In this document: one piece after another, positions 54,263 through 62,949 of the stretch
How the letters are laid out: each line of letters starts with the position of its first letter
How positions within the stretch are numbered: position 1 is the first letter of the stretch
Origin: JAEXOD01 sp963663265
GTDB taxonomy: Bacteria; Bacteroidota; Ignavibacteria; Ignavibacteriales; Melioribacteraceae
Length of the DNA: 64,000 nucleotides
Reading direction: 5' to 3'
Assembly (NCBI GenBank): GCA_963663265.2
Contig: CAXXXM010000001.1
Span: 806,001 to 870,000, forward strand
Translations under genes and position numbers: made by a program
Notes under the pieces: generated by a model
Seen by the model: only the letters and a program-made list of their open reading frames with translations
Database searches by the model: none
Told to the model about the DNA's origin: nothing

Positions 54263-57018
54263 ATGTATTTCCTTTCGATGAGTTTATTTGCCCAAAGTAC
54301 TTTCTTTAAGAATTATGATGGCATACCTATAATTGCAAATTTGTGGGGGCACGAAGGGTCCATATACTTAAATCACGATTTTAGCGACTTGCCGAATTGC
54401 GGAGTTGATGCCATAGTCCCTGGAGATTTATTAGCAAATGGGGCTTACAATCCATTAAAGAATTATGTAAAAATAATTCCATGTCAAAATTTTTATGGGG
54501 CTCGTAAAGGGGTTGTATATTATTCTGAAAGAGCATATTCTGTCTGGGAAGCTGAAGGATGCGATGATGGGGTATTTGGAGTTAATTTAACGCCAAGTGG
54601 AGTTCCGTTCGATAATATGGAGGGTGAAGATGGCTACAGAAGCAATGGAAGCAGCATTGATACATTAATTAAAGGACCAAATTATGGACAGCTTGTTCAT
54701 CCGTTATTAAGCACTACAAAAATTCGTTATGATATTAACTTTAACTTATTAATCGCGCCGGTAAATTTAATACCAATACCGGATATTGAAGAAAACAGCG
54801 ATACTGTTTGTATAATACAGGCTGTTTGTTCTTCTATAGCTGATGATGAAGCATTGAGGACGTTAGTATTAGATGAGAAGGCAATTTTAGTTAGTGAATT
54901 CAAAAACTTGAATGAATGGACACAATTTGTTTTATCATACAATACAAATGATAAATCAATTCCTGAAAGTTGCATTCAGGCTGAATATAAGCTTACTCCA
55001 AATGGTGAAATAAAAGGCTGGGTAGTTATTAATAATGTAGAATTTAAAGTGATTTGGAAAGGACTTAGCTACTTGAATCTTTACGTGGATAAAATTATAG
55101 TGTCGGATCCAGATGGAAATGAATTAAATAAATCCTCGTCTACAGTGGAAAATAGAATAAATGAAGAAGTAAACGGAACTACCGATGGCTTTGATACAAC
55201 TTATTTAGCAGCATGGGCTCCAATAGATGAACCGAATAGTTTAGATCCTCTTCATTGCTTAAGTAAACTTGATGAAATTATACATTTCTATAATTCAAAT
55301 TTTTATTTGTATACAGCAATAGCAGGTTGCTGGAATGGAGTTATTAAAGAAAATGTATATAAAGTTGATGAATTTTACAAAAGAGCAAACTATAAAGGTG
55401 GTAAGTTAAATAATTATATTTTTAATTATCCATATTATGCAAATGAGCCAGGTTACCAAAAAGGGAATATTAGTAATTTGATAAATAATCATTTATCTCG
55501 TATAAATAAACTTGATTCAAATTTTATGTGCAGTATTCAAACCGGTAAATGGAGGACAGTAAAACTCCCAATGGCATTGACCGAAATACCTACTGCAGAA
55601 CAATTTACATACAATATTAATGTGGACTTATTATATGGTGCAAAAGGGATAGAAATGAGCGATTTTTATTATTTTTACGAAAATGTTCCATCAACAGTAG
55701 ATTCAACTTGGAGAACATCGTTAGTAAAAGTACATGCTGATGATGTAAATAACCCTTTAAGTTATTATACCCCATTGTATTTTACTTTGAAGGATTCTGT
55801 GAGCCCTCGTTTGAAAGGGAGTTATGGAAAACTACTCGAAAAATTACATCAACAACAACAGGGACAACTGTTGAATCAGAGTTCTTTAACTGTTAATAAT
55901 GTTGTGTTTTCAAGAAATGGAACAACAGCTATTGATGATGCCCGTGATTATGATTGTGGAACATTTATAATGCCTGAAAGTACTGGGGATAAAAAATATT
56001 TTATGATAGTTTCAAGGTATTATCAGGGTTTATTTACTGAGACTTCACCAACTTCAATAAATTTTGAATGCAATAATATGTTGGAGAAAAATTATACAAT
56101 AAAAGAACATTACCATAATAGTAATAGTTATTATTGTGCAACAAACAATAAAATAACATTTAATAAAAGCCTAAAACGTGGATCAGCCTTATTGTTTGAA
56201 GTGATGCCTACATTAAAATATGGTGGCAGGATAACAGTGAGCGATACTGTAAATGAATCAATGACTTTAAGTGGTGACTTAGAAATTCCGGCTTATAAAT
56301 CTTTATTTGTTGGGGGGACAGCTCTGTCTACACAATAAGTGCAACAATAACTGTTAAAACCAACGGTTCGATACTAAACAGCAAAAAAGGTGGAATTGAA
56401 TTTACGGGATCCGGGAAGATAGTTTTTGAAAATTGGAATAATTCTTTATTTTATGTAAACAAAGAGGGACACCCAAAATTGATATGGGGATCTCTCTCAG
56501 GAAATCAAGTTTACAATGTGTATAAAAGAATTAATGGAGTTTATATTTGCATTGCTGTATTAAATTCAAACAATAGCAATAATATACAATCTTATATTGA
56601 TACAACAGTTAATATTAACAATGGTCAATTAGCAGGAACAGACCTATTGTATAAAGTTGGATGGCTGAATGGCGAGAGATTTTCTTATACAAATATAGTT
56701 ACTGTACCAATTACGAATTCCGCAATGGATAAAAGTTTAGAAGAAAATATACCTTCTGAATTTTCAATAGAACAAAATTATCCAAACCCTTTTAACCCTA
56801 CAACTACTATTGGATACAGCATTCCAAACACCGGTAGAGTTAGTATAAAATTATTCGATATGTTAGGAAGAGAAGTAAAAGACTTGTTTGAAGGTATACA
56901 ACAAGCAGGCACTTATGACTTATCTGTTAATTGTAGTAATTTAGCAAGTGGTGTATATATTTATAAAATTGAGTATAATGACAAAATGTTAAGTAAAAAA
57001 ATGATATTGCAAAAATAG
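54263..57018 (+). pseudogene. Cassette 3 secreted protein A (glycosidase-like, T9SS), frameshifted at a G6 run
   Basis: Two frames, 54263-56338 and one ending at 57018, give one protein of about 920 residues homologous to the cassette 2 protein. The first part has the signal-peptide core MSLFAQS, a TIM-barrel-like region with WAPIDEPNSLD, and LLYGAKGIEMSDFYYFY. The second part has GHPKLIWGSLSGN and the T9SS type A domain (NYPNPFNPTTT). The break is at GGGGGG 56312-56317; seven G (or four) restores the frame as GDSSVYTISATITV. It could be phase variation in a poly-G tract, a null allele or a sequencing error. The in-gene start depends on the AAACA repeat. Gene B3 begins 8 nt downstream. Confidence 0.7.
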
Positions 57019-57026
57019 GAATCAAA

Positions 57027-58823
57027 ATGAACCTTAAACAAGTAATATTAATAATATTTATAATTCAAACATCATTGTTAAGTGAAGTAAGGTATGTAAG
57101 TAAAACGGGGGGCACACCTGCCCCCCCTTATACAAGTTGGGTTACAGCTTGTGATAGTATACAAAAATGCTTGGATTATTGCAGCAATGGAGATACAGTG
57201 TACATTGATAGGGGTATATATAAAGAAACATTATATACACTTAATAAAACAATAACAATAATTGGTGTTGATACGGATGAATGTATAATAGATGGTACAG
57301 GGATAAATGGATATATGGACAATACCGAATTAGTCCATTTTAAGCAATCAGATGTAACTGTAAAAAATCTGACATTTAAGAAAAAGCAGATTAATTCAAA
57401 TAACTTTAACGTTGCCGTCTATTTGGAAAAAGGTAAGATGTCAATCGAAAATTGTAATATCGATTCTGTAGGTTATGGGGTAGCAACAACTCAAGATACA
57501 GAGGTAAAAGATTTAGTATTTAGAGACGTAACAAAAGGGTTATATATTCTTACATATGAGGATTATTACAAATTCACAATAGAAAACTGCTATTTTAATT
57601 TAGTCTTATTAAATAATTTAGGCTGTTTTGGAATAACAAATACAATAGGTGGCGGCGAATATGAAATACGAAATAATATAATAACATCGAATGTTGAATG
57701 GCATCAATCATATTATGGAATAAATATAAGTACAAATAATAAAGCCGTAATAACAAATAATTTAATATCAGGATTCCGGAATTCTATTAATGCCCTTGCC
57801 ACAGGAGATGGATCAACCGACACATCATTTGTTATAAATAATACAATGATTGCCCCTGCACACTGTGGAATAGCCACAGGAAATAATGGTAAATATTTTG
57901 TTATAAAAAACAACATAGTTGTTCGTAGTAATAGAGGTGTTTACTCGTATGGTTCTCCGGGCTACTCTGATAATAATTTATATTTCGATTTAAGCAAAGC
58001 GATGTATTATAGCATGACAGCTGGAATGAATGATAGAATAGCAGACCCAATGTTTGTAAATGATACTGTACCGTTGGTAGGTAATTTATATGATTACAGA
58101 TTACAGAAATATTCACCCGGAATAGATGCAGGCGATCCAAATATATTAGATGTAGATGGAACAAGAAGTGATATTGGTGTATATGGCGGACCATACGGAA
58201 TAAGTTATGAATATAAAGATTTGCCTCCAAAACAGATAAAAAAGATAACAGCAAAATACAAACTGGATTCAAGTAAAATAGAATTAGTATGGGAAAAGAG
58301 ATGGGAAAGTGATTTTAAGGAATACCGCTTGTATAAGGGTATAATATCAAACTTTACAATAAGTCCAAAGTATTTAATAGCAACCTTAAACGATTCAGTA
58401 TATACAGATTATTTAACAAAAGGAAGTCAAGAATTATATTACAAAGTAACCGCAGTTGATAGTACGGGGAATGAAAGTATACCAAGTACAGAAGTAAATG
58501 TAACAATAACAGATGTAAATGAAGTAGACATTAAACTCAACTACAATTATGAATTATACCAAAATTACCCTAACCCGTTTAATCCAAATACAACAATTGG
58601 TTACAGTCTAAAAGAATCTGGTGATGTACGTGTTAAATTGTATGATGTAACCGGTAAACTATTACAAACAATAATAGAAGGCGAAAAAGATAAAGGTTAC
58701 AACGAAACAAAAATAGATTTAAGTAATTATGCAAGTGGAATATATTTATACAGATTGGAAGTAACGGGAAAAGGAAAAATTCCTGTTTTTAATGATTTGA
58801 AGAAAATGGTTTATGTAAAGTAA
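57027..58823 (+). CDS. Cassette 3 protein B: right-handed beta-helix, FN3-like domain, T9SS sorting domain
   Basis: A 598-residue protein with the same domain order as the cassette 1 copy. From about 57081 to 58296 the DNA differs from 3470-4685 at only about six positions, while the signal peptide and the FN3 and sorting domains differ clearly (for example YRLYKGIISNF against YRLYKDVNPNF). The core beta-helix has therefore been copied between loci recently. It ends with NYPNPFNPNTT and LKKMVYVK, a T9SS type A domain. Translation starts 8 nt after gene A3. Confidence 0.8.
   Translation: MNLKQVILIIFIIQTSLLSEVRYVSKTGGTPAPPYTSWVTACDSIQKCLDYCSNGDTVYIDRGIYKETLYTLNKTITIIGVDTDECIIDGTGINGYMDNTELVHFKQSDVTVKNLTFKKKQINSNNFNVAVYLEKGKMSIENCNIDSVGYGVATTQDTEVKDLVFRDVTKGLYILTYEDYYKFTIENCYFNLVLLNNLGCFGITNTIGGGEYEIRNNIITSNVEWHQSYYGINISTNNKAVITNNLISGFRNSINALATGDGSTDTSFVINNTMIAPAHCGIATGNNGKYFVIKNNIVVRSNRGVYSYGSPGYSDNNLYFDLSKAMYYSMTAGMNDRIADPMFVNDTVPLVGNLYDYRLQKYSPGIDAGDPNILDVDGTRSDIGVYGGPYGISYEYKDLPPKQIKKITAKYKLDSSKIELVWEKRWESDFKEYRLYKGIISNFTISPKYLIATLNDSVYTDYLTKGSQELYYKVTAVDSTGNESIPSTEVNVTITDVNEVDIKLNYNYELYQNYPNPFNPNTTIGYSLKESGDVRVKLYDVTGKLLQTIIEGEKDKGYNETKIDLSNYASGIYLYRLEVTGKGKIPVFNDLKKMVYVK
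57107..57127 (+). repeat. G6/C7 homopolymer hairpin early in gene B3
   Basis: Six G (57107-57112), an eight-base loop and seven C (57121-57127), identical to the tract in B1. It marks the left edge of the recently copied core and lies about 80 nt into the gene. Confidence 0.6.
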
Positions 58824-58873
58824 AACAGCCTTACTATACGCAGATAAAATCGTATCTTTCTTTTCTCTACTAT

Positions 58874-58898
58874 AAGCCATTCTTTATGAATGGCTTTT
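58874..58898 (+). terminator. Intrinsic terminator of cassette 3
   Basis: AAGCCATTC (58874-58882) and GAATGGCTT (58888-58896) form a 9-bp stem with a 5-nt loop, followed by TTGT. It lies 50 nt after gene B3. A degenerate version follows the cassette 2 terminator. Confidence 0.7.
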
Positions 58899-59080
58899 GT
58901 ACATATGGTGAAAAGTCTTGTGTTTTTTGAAATTCGTATCCATTTATTACCATCAGAAAATTATTAATTCAAAAACAAATTATGAGATTTGATTATTAGT
59001 TAACTATAAATTATTTTTGAAACAGAATTACTGAATTTTTGTAATTCGTTTTTCAGTCGACTAAATTAAAAATTATTATA

Positions 59081-59806
59081 ATGAAAAAACTACTTTATCC
59101 ATTTATTCTTTTATACAGATTAATTAAAACCATTATTTTTACATTTTTGGTTTATACATTGTTTACAATTCTTGTTTTATTGTACTTAAGGTTTTTTCCT
59201 GTAACTTATTCATCATTTATGCAGCAACGAGAAAATGAGGAGATATATTCATTTTTACTTCCTTCCAAACTTCAGTACGAATGGGTTTCCATTGATGAAA
59301 TAAATCCAAATATGGCACTGGCAGTATGTGCGTCAGAAGATCAAAGATTTCCGGATCATTGGGGTTTGGATATTGAAGCAATAGAGAAAGCTATAAAGGA
59401 GAGCAAAAGAGGCAGGCGAGTAAGGGGAGCAAGCACAATAAGCCAGCAAACAGCAAAAAACTTGTTTTTAAATAACGATAAAAATTATATTAGGAAGGGT
59501 GCTGAAGCTTATTTTACTGTTTTAATGGAAGGGATTTGGAGTAAAAAGCGAATTATGGAAGTATATTTAAATATAGCAGAGCTTGGCGAAGATGTTTATG
59601 GTGTAAAAGTTGCTGCAAATAAGTTTTTTAAGAAAGAACCAATAAAATTACGTGCCGGTCAATGTGCTATTTTAGCTGCCGTTATTCCACGCCCAAAAAA
59701 GTTTAGAGCTGATAGACCCTCCGGCTATATATTAAGAAGACAAAGTCAAATTCTTACTCAGATGGGCTTTTTAGGTGGAAAAGCTTATTTAGAAAAATTT
59801 ATGTAA
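59081..59806 (+). CDS. mtgA: Monofunctional biosynthetic peptidoglycan transglycosylase
   Basis: A 241-residue GT51 enzyme with one N-terminal transmembrane helix (residues 12-34). The motifs are CASEDQRFPDHWG (catalytic Glu), RRVRGASTISQQTAKNLFL, and EVYLNIAELGEDVYGVKVAANKFF. It polymerises lipid II into glycan strands at the periplasmic face of the inner membrane. It lacks a penicillin-binding domain and has the normal length. It is preceded by the cassette 3 terminator and a gap of 180 nt, so it has its own promoter. Confidence 0.94.
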   Translation: MKKLLYPFILLYRLIKTIIFTFLVYTLFTILVLLYLRFFPVTYSSFMQQRENEEIYSFLLPSKLQYEWVSIDEINPNMALAVCASEDQRFPDHWGLDIEAIEKAIKESKRGRRVRGASTISQQTAKNLFLNNDKNYIRKGAEAYFTVLMEGIWSKKRIMEVYLNIAELGEDVYGVKVAANKFFKKEPIKLRAGQCAILAAVIPRPKKFRADRPSGYILRRQSQILTQMGFLGGKAYLEKFM

Positions 59807-59938
59807 AATAAAACCAAACAAATTTAATTGTTTAGTAATTATTAAAGCGATTTTAGCCTTTTCTTATATTAATTACTTTTTATGATCCTTTGCCTCTAAA
59901 ACCGGAAAATTTACTTCAATTCATTCAAAAGTTAACTT

Positions 59939-60388
59939 TTATTTTGAATTCATATAAGTTAAACAGGTGTTAAATATCTTTTCCATTGATGAACCATCAA
60001 TAATGGGGTAATTATATTTAACTTTTGCGTTATCCATATTGCGTTTATATGAGTAATCAGCAGCTACATTTCCTTTATGGTCAAAATAAATAATTTCCAT
60101 AATGCTGTATTTGCGAAGTTTTTTATTTATCAAATAATAAGTTTTAGTTTTATATACTTTTGAATCAATAGATTCAATTACTAACGGTGGGTCGTGCTTT
60201 TCAAGAGTCCAAAAATAAAAATCATCTCCCTTAAACATATTAAGACCTTCAGTATTAATAAATACGGTTGTAGATTCAAGACTATCAACAGGCACCCAAT
60301 TTTCTGCTGTATCTTGAGCAAAAAATAAATTTGAGCTGAATAATAATCCAAATATTGTTAAAATAAAAAACTTTGATAATGTTGACAT
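59939..60388 (-). CDS. Small secreted protein, unknown function
   Basis: A 149-residue minus-strand protein. It has a clear signal peptide (MSTLSKFFILTIFGLLFSSNLFFAQ), so it is periplasmic or secreted. The mature part of about 125 residues is beta-rich, with one Cys near the end (TCLTYMNSK). The pattern (STTVFINTEGL...YYLINKKLRKYSIMEIIYFDHKGNV) is like small surface-adhesin E-type proteins, but I do not recognise it firmly. It converges with mtgA and diverges from the MORN-repeat gene. Confidence 0.55.
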   Translation of the reverse strand: MSTLSKFFILTIFGLLFSSNLFFAQDTAENWVPVDSLESTTVFINTEGLNMFKGDDFYFWTLEKHDPPLVIESIDSKVYKTKTYYLINKKLRKYSIMEIIYFDHKGNVAADYSYKRNMDNAKVKYNYPIIDGSSMEKIFNTCLTYMNSK

Positions 60389-60506
60389 ATATATTCCTAA
60401 TTTTAATTACAAATTTAACAAAAGTTAATTAAGAATGATATTACTTTTTTAATAACATTTTAGTATTTTAACAAATTGTTTAATTCTTAATTCCAGAAAT
60501 GCTTTT

Positions 60507-61379
60507 ATGCTTGAAATAGAAGGTGGTAAAAAAAACGGTATTTATAGGACTTACTATAAAAATGGCAAGTTAAGGAGTGAAAAGGTTTATAGGAACGGTA
60601 AAATTGAAGGAATTGCCAAAATTTTAACTGAAGATGGTAATTTAATACAGTCAGTTGCGTATAAAAACAATAAAAAAAATGGTACTTCTTTTGTTTTTTA
60701 CTCAAATACAAAAGTTAAGATAGAAATGAACTTTGAAAATGACCTTCAACATGGTTTAACAAAATATTATTATGAAACCGGTGAACTGAAGTTAGAAATT
60801 ACATTTAAAGAAGGACGTAAAGATGGATATTCTCGTGCCTATTTTAATACCGGCAAGTTAAAAAGTGAAGAAATTCTAAAGTTAGATAAGCGTGATGGCA
60901 TAACTACTACATACTATAAGAAAAATGGGAATGTTAAAGGAGTATGGAATTATAAAAACGGACTACCACACGGGACTTCAAAATTTTATTATCCAGATGG
61001 TGTGTTATTAGGAGTTAAAAACTATGCATATGGAAAAGATGATGGGATTACCCAAATCTATTATAACAATGGCAATATGAAGGAAGAAGTATGTTTTAAA
61101 GAGGGTAGAAAAGATGGTTTATGTAAGTATTACGATAAGCAGGGGAATCTTAAACATGAAAAAAAATATGAAGATGGAAAAATGGTATGTATTGAAAATA
61201 TGATTGATAATAAAGTTGTTGACGAGGAATTAAAACAACAAATTATTAATGAAGTCCCAAGTAAATTGATTAAGAAAAACAAAGAAAAGCTTACATTTAG
61301 TATAAAAAATCTAATAATTGTTTTTATTTCTGTCATAATTTTAGTATTCTTAATATATGTTTATTTAATTAAACTGTAG
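60507..61379 (+). CDS. MORN-repeat (YwqK-like) protein with C-terminal membrane anchor
   Basis: A 290-residue protein. Residues 1-225 consist of about nine MORN_2-type repeats of 23-24 residues, each like KNGIYRTYYKNGKLRSEKVY or DGYSRAYFNTGKLKSEEI. The C-terminal helix (about 267-288, ILVFLIYVYLIKL end) anchors it in the membrane with the repeats inside. Such proteins are often called YwqK-family antitoxins, but no toxin partner is visible here. I chose ATG 60507, since the earlier ATG at 60499 is in another frame and stops after seven codons. The next gene follows after 8 nt with a GAGGAT ribosome-binding site. Confidence 0.75.
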   Translation: MLEIEGGKKNGIYRTYYKNGKLRSEKVYRNGKIEGIAKILTEDGNLIQSVAYKNNKKNGTSFVFYSNTKVKIEMNFENDLQHGLTKYYYETGELKLEITFKEGRKDGYSRAYFNTGKLKSEEILKLDKRDGITTTYYKKNGNVKGVWNYKNGLPHGTSKFYYPDGVLLGVKNYAYGKDDGITQIYYNNGNMKEEVCFKEGRKDGLCKYYDKQGNLKHEKKYEDGKMVCIENMIDNKVVDEELKQQIINEVPSKLIKKNKEKLTFSIKNLIIVFISVIILVFLIYVYLIKL

Positions 61380-61387
61380 AGGATAAA

Positions 61388-61912
61388 ATGTCTGAAACAA
61401 CTAACGGAAAGTCCAATTTTCTGCTTATTCTAAAATATTTTGTGATATTTGCTACTGGCATTTTAGTAGGGTATTTAACAACAAGTTATTATATTAAAAG
61501 CCCAAAGGCTTTGATTACTTTTGACAAAGAGTATATTAAAGGTTTTAGCGGTAACAATTTGGAAAGTAGTTCTCCAGGAGTAAGCATTGATGTTATGGAG
61601 CTTAAAGCTACAATTAATACGTCAAATACTCAAGGTGTTGTTGTTTCAGAAGTGAACTGTGTTAGTGAAAACCCTGTGAAAATTGTGATGTATTTTGATG
61701 AAAACGAACTAAGCATTTATGGTCTGAAACCGATTCTTACCGAAAAGAATTCTTCAATTGCCGGCGGGAAAAACTCAATACAAATTACCTGTACTGGTAA
61801 TAATAGATTTTTAATTTTATGGAAAGATAAACATCAAAACGATAATAATATTGATGTGCAAGTTTTTTCCGATAATACAATTGTTTATTCAACTTCTTAT
61901 ATTGTTCACTAA
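61388..61912 (+). CDS. Membrane-anchored protein of unknown function
   Basis: A 174-residue protein with one transmembrane segment near the N-terminus (residues about 13-32, FVIFATGILVGYLTT) and a 140-residue part that probably faces the periplasm. That part is beta-rich (INTSNTQGVVVSEVNCVSENPVKIVMYFDENEL) with two cysteines. No family is recognised. It lies 8 nt after the MORN-repeat gene and 10 nt before the PrsW-like gene, so the three are probably one operon. Confidence 0.6.
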   Translation: MSETTNGKSNFLLILKYFVIFATGILVGYLTTSYYIKSPKALITFDKEYIKGFSGNNLESSSPGVSIDVMELKATINTSNTQGVVVSEVNCVSENPVKIVMYFDENELSIYGLKPILTEKNSSIAGGKNSIQITCTGNNRFLILWKDKHQNDNNIDVQVFSDNTIVYSTSYIVH

Positions 61913-61922
61913 TATTTATACA

Positions 61923-62915
61923 ATGAACACTTCGTTAAGTATTTTACCGGTTTTTTGTTTTTTGACTTTTCTTCTTTTGATGGATAGTTTTAATCTGGTT
62001 AGTGTTAAAAAAGTGGTTGTAACAATATTTTTTGGAGTACTTGTTGCTGGGGCTGCTTATCTTATTAATATTTATTTACAACAGACAATATCATTCAACA
62101 ATAGCGAATATTCTGATTTTATAGCACCTTTTGTCGAAGAGATTTTAAAATCTTTACCATTATTTTATTTACTAAAACGTAATAAGATTGGTTTTTCGCT
62201 TGATGCAAGTATAATAGGTTTTTCTATTGGGGCAGGGTTTTCGTTAGTTGAAAATATATACTATTCATTCATTATCACAAACTCAAATGTATTGATTTGG
62301 ATAATTAGGGGTTTTGGTACAGCAATAATGCATGGGGGCAATACTGCAATTGTCTTTGCAATATTTTATTTCCTAAGAGAATATAAAAAGTCTTATTTAT
62401 TAAGTTATTTGTTGGCTTTGATTGTTCCAATTTTAATTCATTCTTTATTTAATCAGTTTTTGTTAAATCCAATTGTATCTACTTTGTTGGTTTTGATATT
62501 GATACCTTTGGTGTTAATAGTAATTTTTGAGCTTAATTCTATTAAAATTAGAAAGTGGATAGAGACTGAATTTGACAGCGATATTGCATTATTAAAAATG
62601 ATTAATTCCGGTAATTTTTCCGAAACTAATATTGGTAGATATATTATTAGTATCAAAGAAAAATTAAGTAAAGAACAGGTTTTTGATATGATTGTTTTTA
62701 TTAGGTTATATCTTGAACTTTCTATTAAGGCTAAAGCTAATTTAATGATGAAGGAAAACGGCTTGGAGCCAATCAAAGATGAAGAAATTGTTAATAAATT
62801 GAAAGAATTTCAGTTTTTGAGAAAAAGCATTGGAAAAACTGCCTTTATGTTACTTTCTCCAATATTTAAAATTAAAGGAAAAGATATCTGGAAATTAAAT
62901 CTATTGGATTCTTAA
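61923..62915 (+). CDS. PrsW-like intramembrane metalloprotease
   Basis: About 330 residues with seven or eight membrane helices in the first 220. FIAPFVEEILKSLPLFYLL, SIGAGFSLVENIYY, FGTAIMHGGNTAIV and LIHSLFNQF supply the EE, E, H and H residues that characterise PrsW (M82) proteases, which cut anti-sigma factors within the membrane. A cytoplasmic tail of about 120 residues follows. I start at ATG 61923; the frame opens at 61851, inside the previous gene. The substrate may be one of the membrane-anchored proteins just upstream. The gap to the M48 gene is 34 nt. Confidence 0.85.
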   Translation: MNTSLSILPVFCFLTFLLLMDSFNLVSVKKVVVTIFFGVLVAGAAYLINIYLQQTISFNNSEYSDFIAPFVEEILKSLPLFYLLKRNKIGFSLDASIIGFSIGAGFSLVENIYYSFIITNSNVLIWIIRGFGTAIMHGGNTAIVFAIFYFLREYKKSYLLSYLLALIVPILIHSLFNQFLLNPIVSTLLVLILIPLVLIVIFELNSIKIRKWIETEFDSDIALLKMINSGNFSETNIGRYIISIKEKLSKEQVFDMIVFIRLYLELSIKAKANLMMKENGLEPIKDEEIVNKLKEFQFLRKSIGKTAFMLLSPIFKIKGKDIWKLNLLDS

Positions 62916-62949
62916 TCAAAAAAATTATCATACCAATATTTATTTACAC

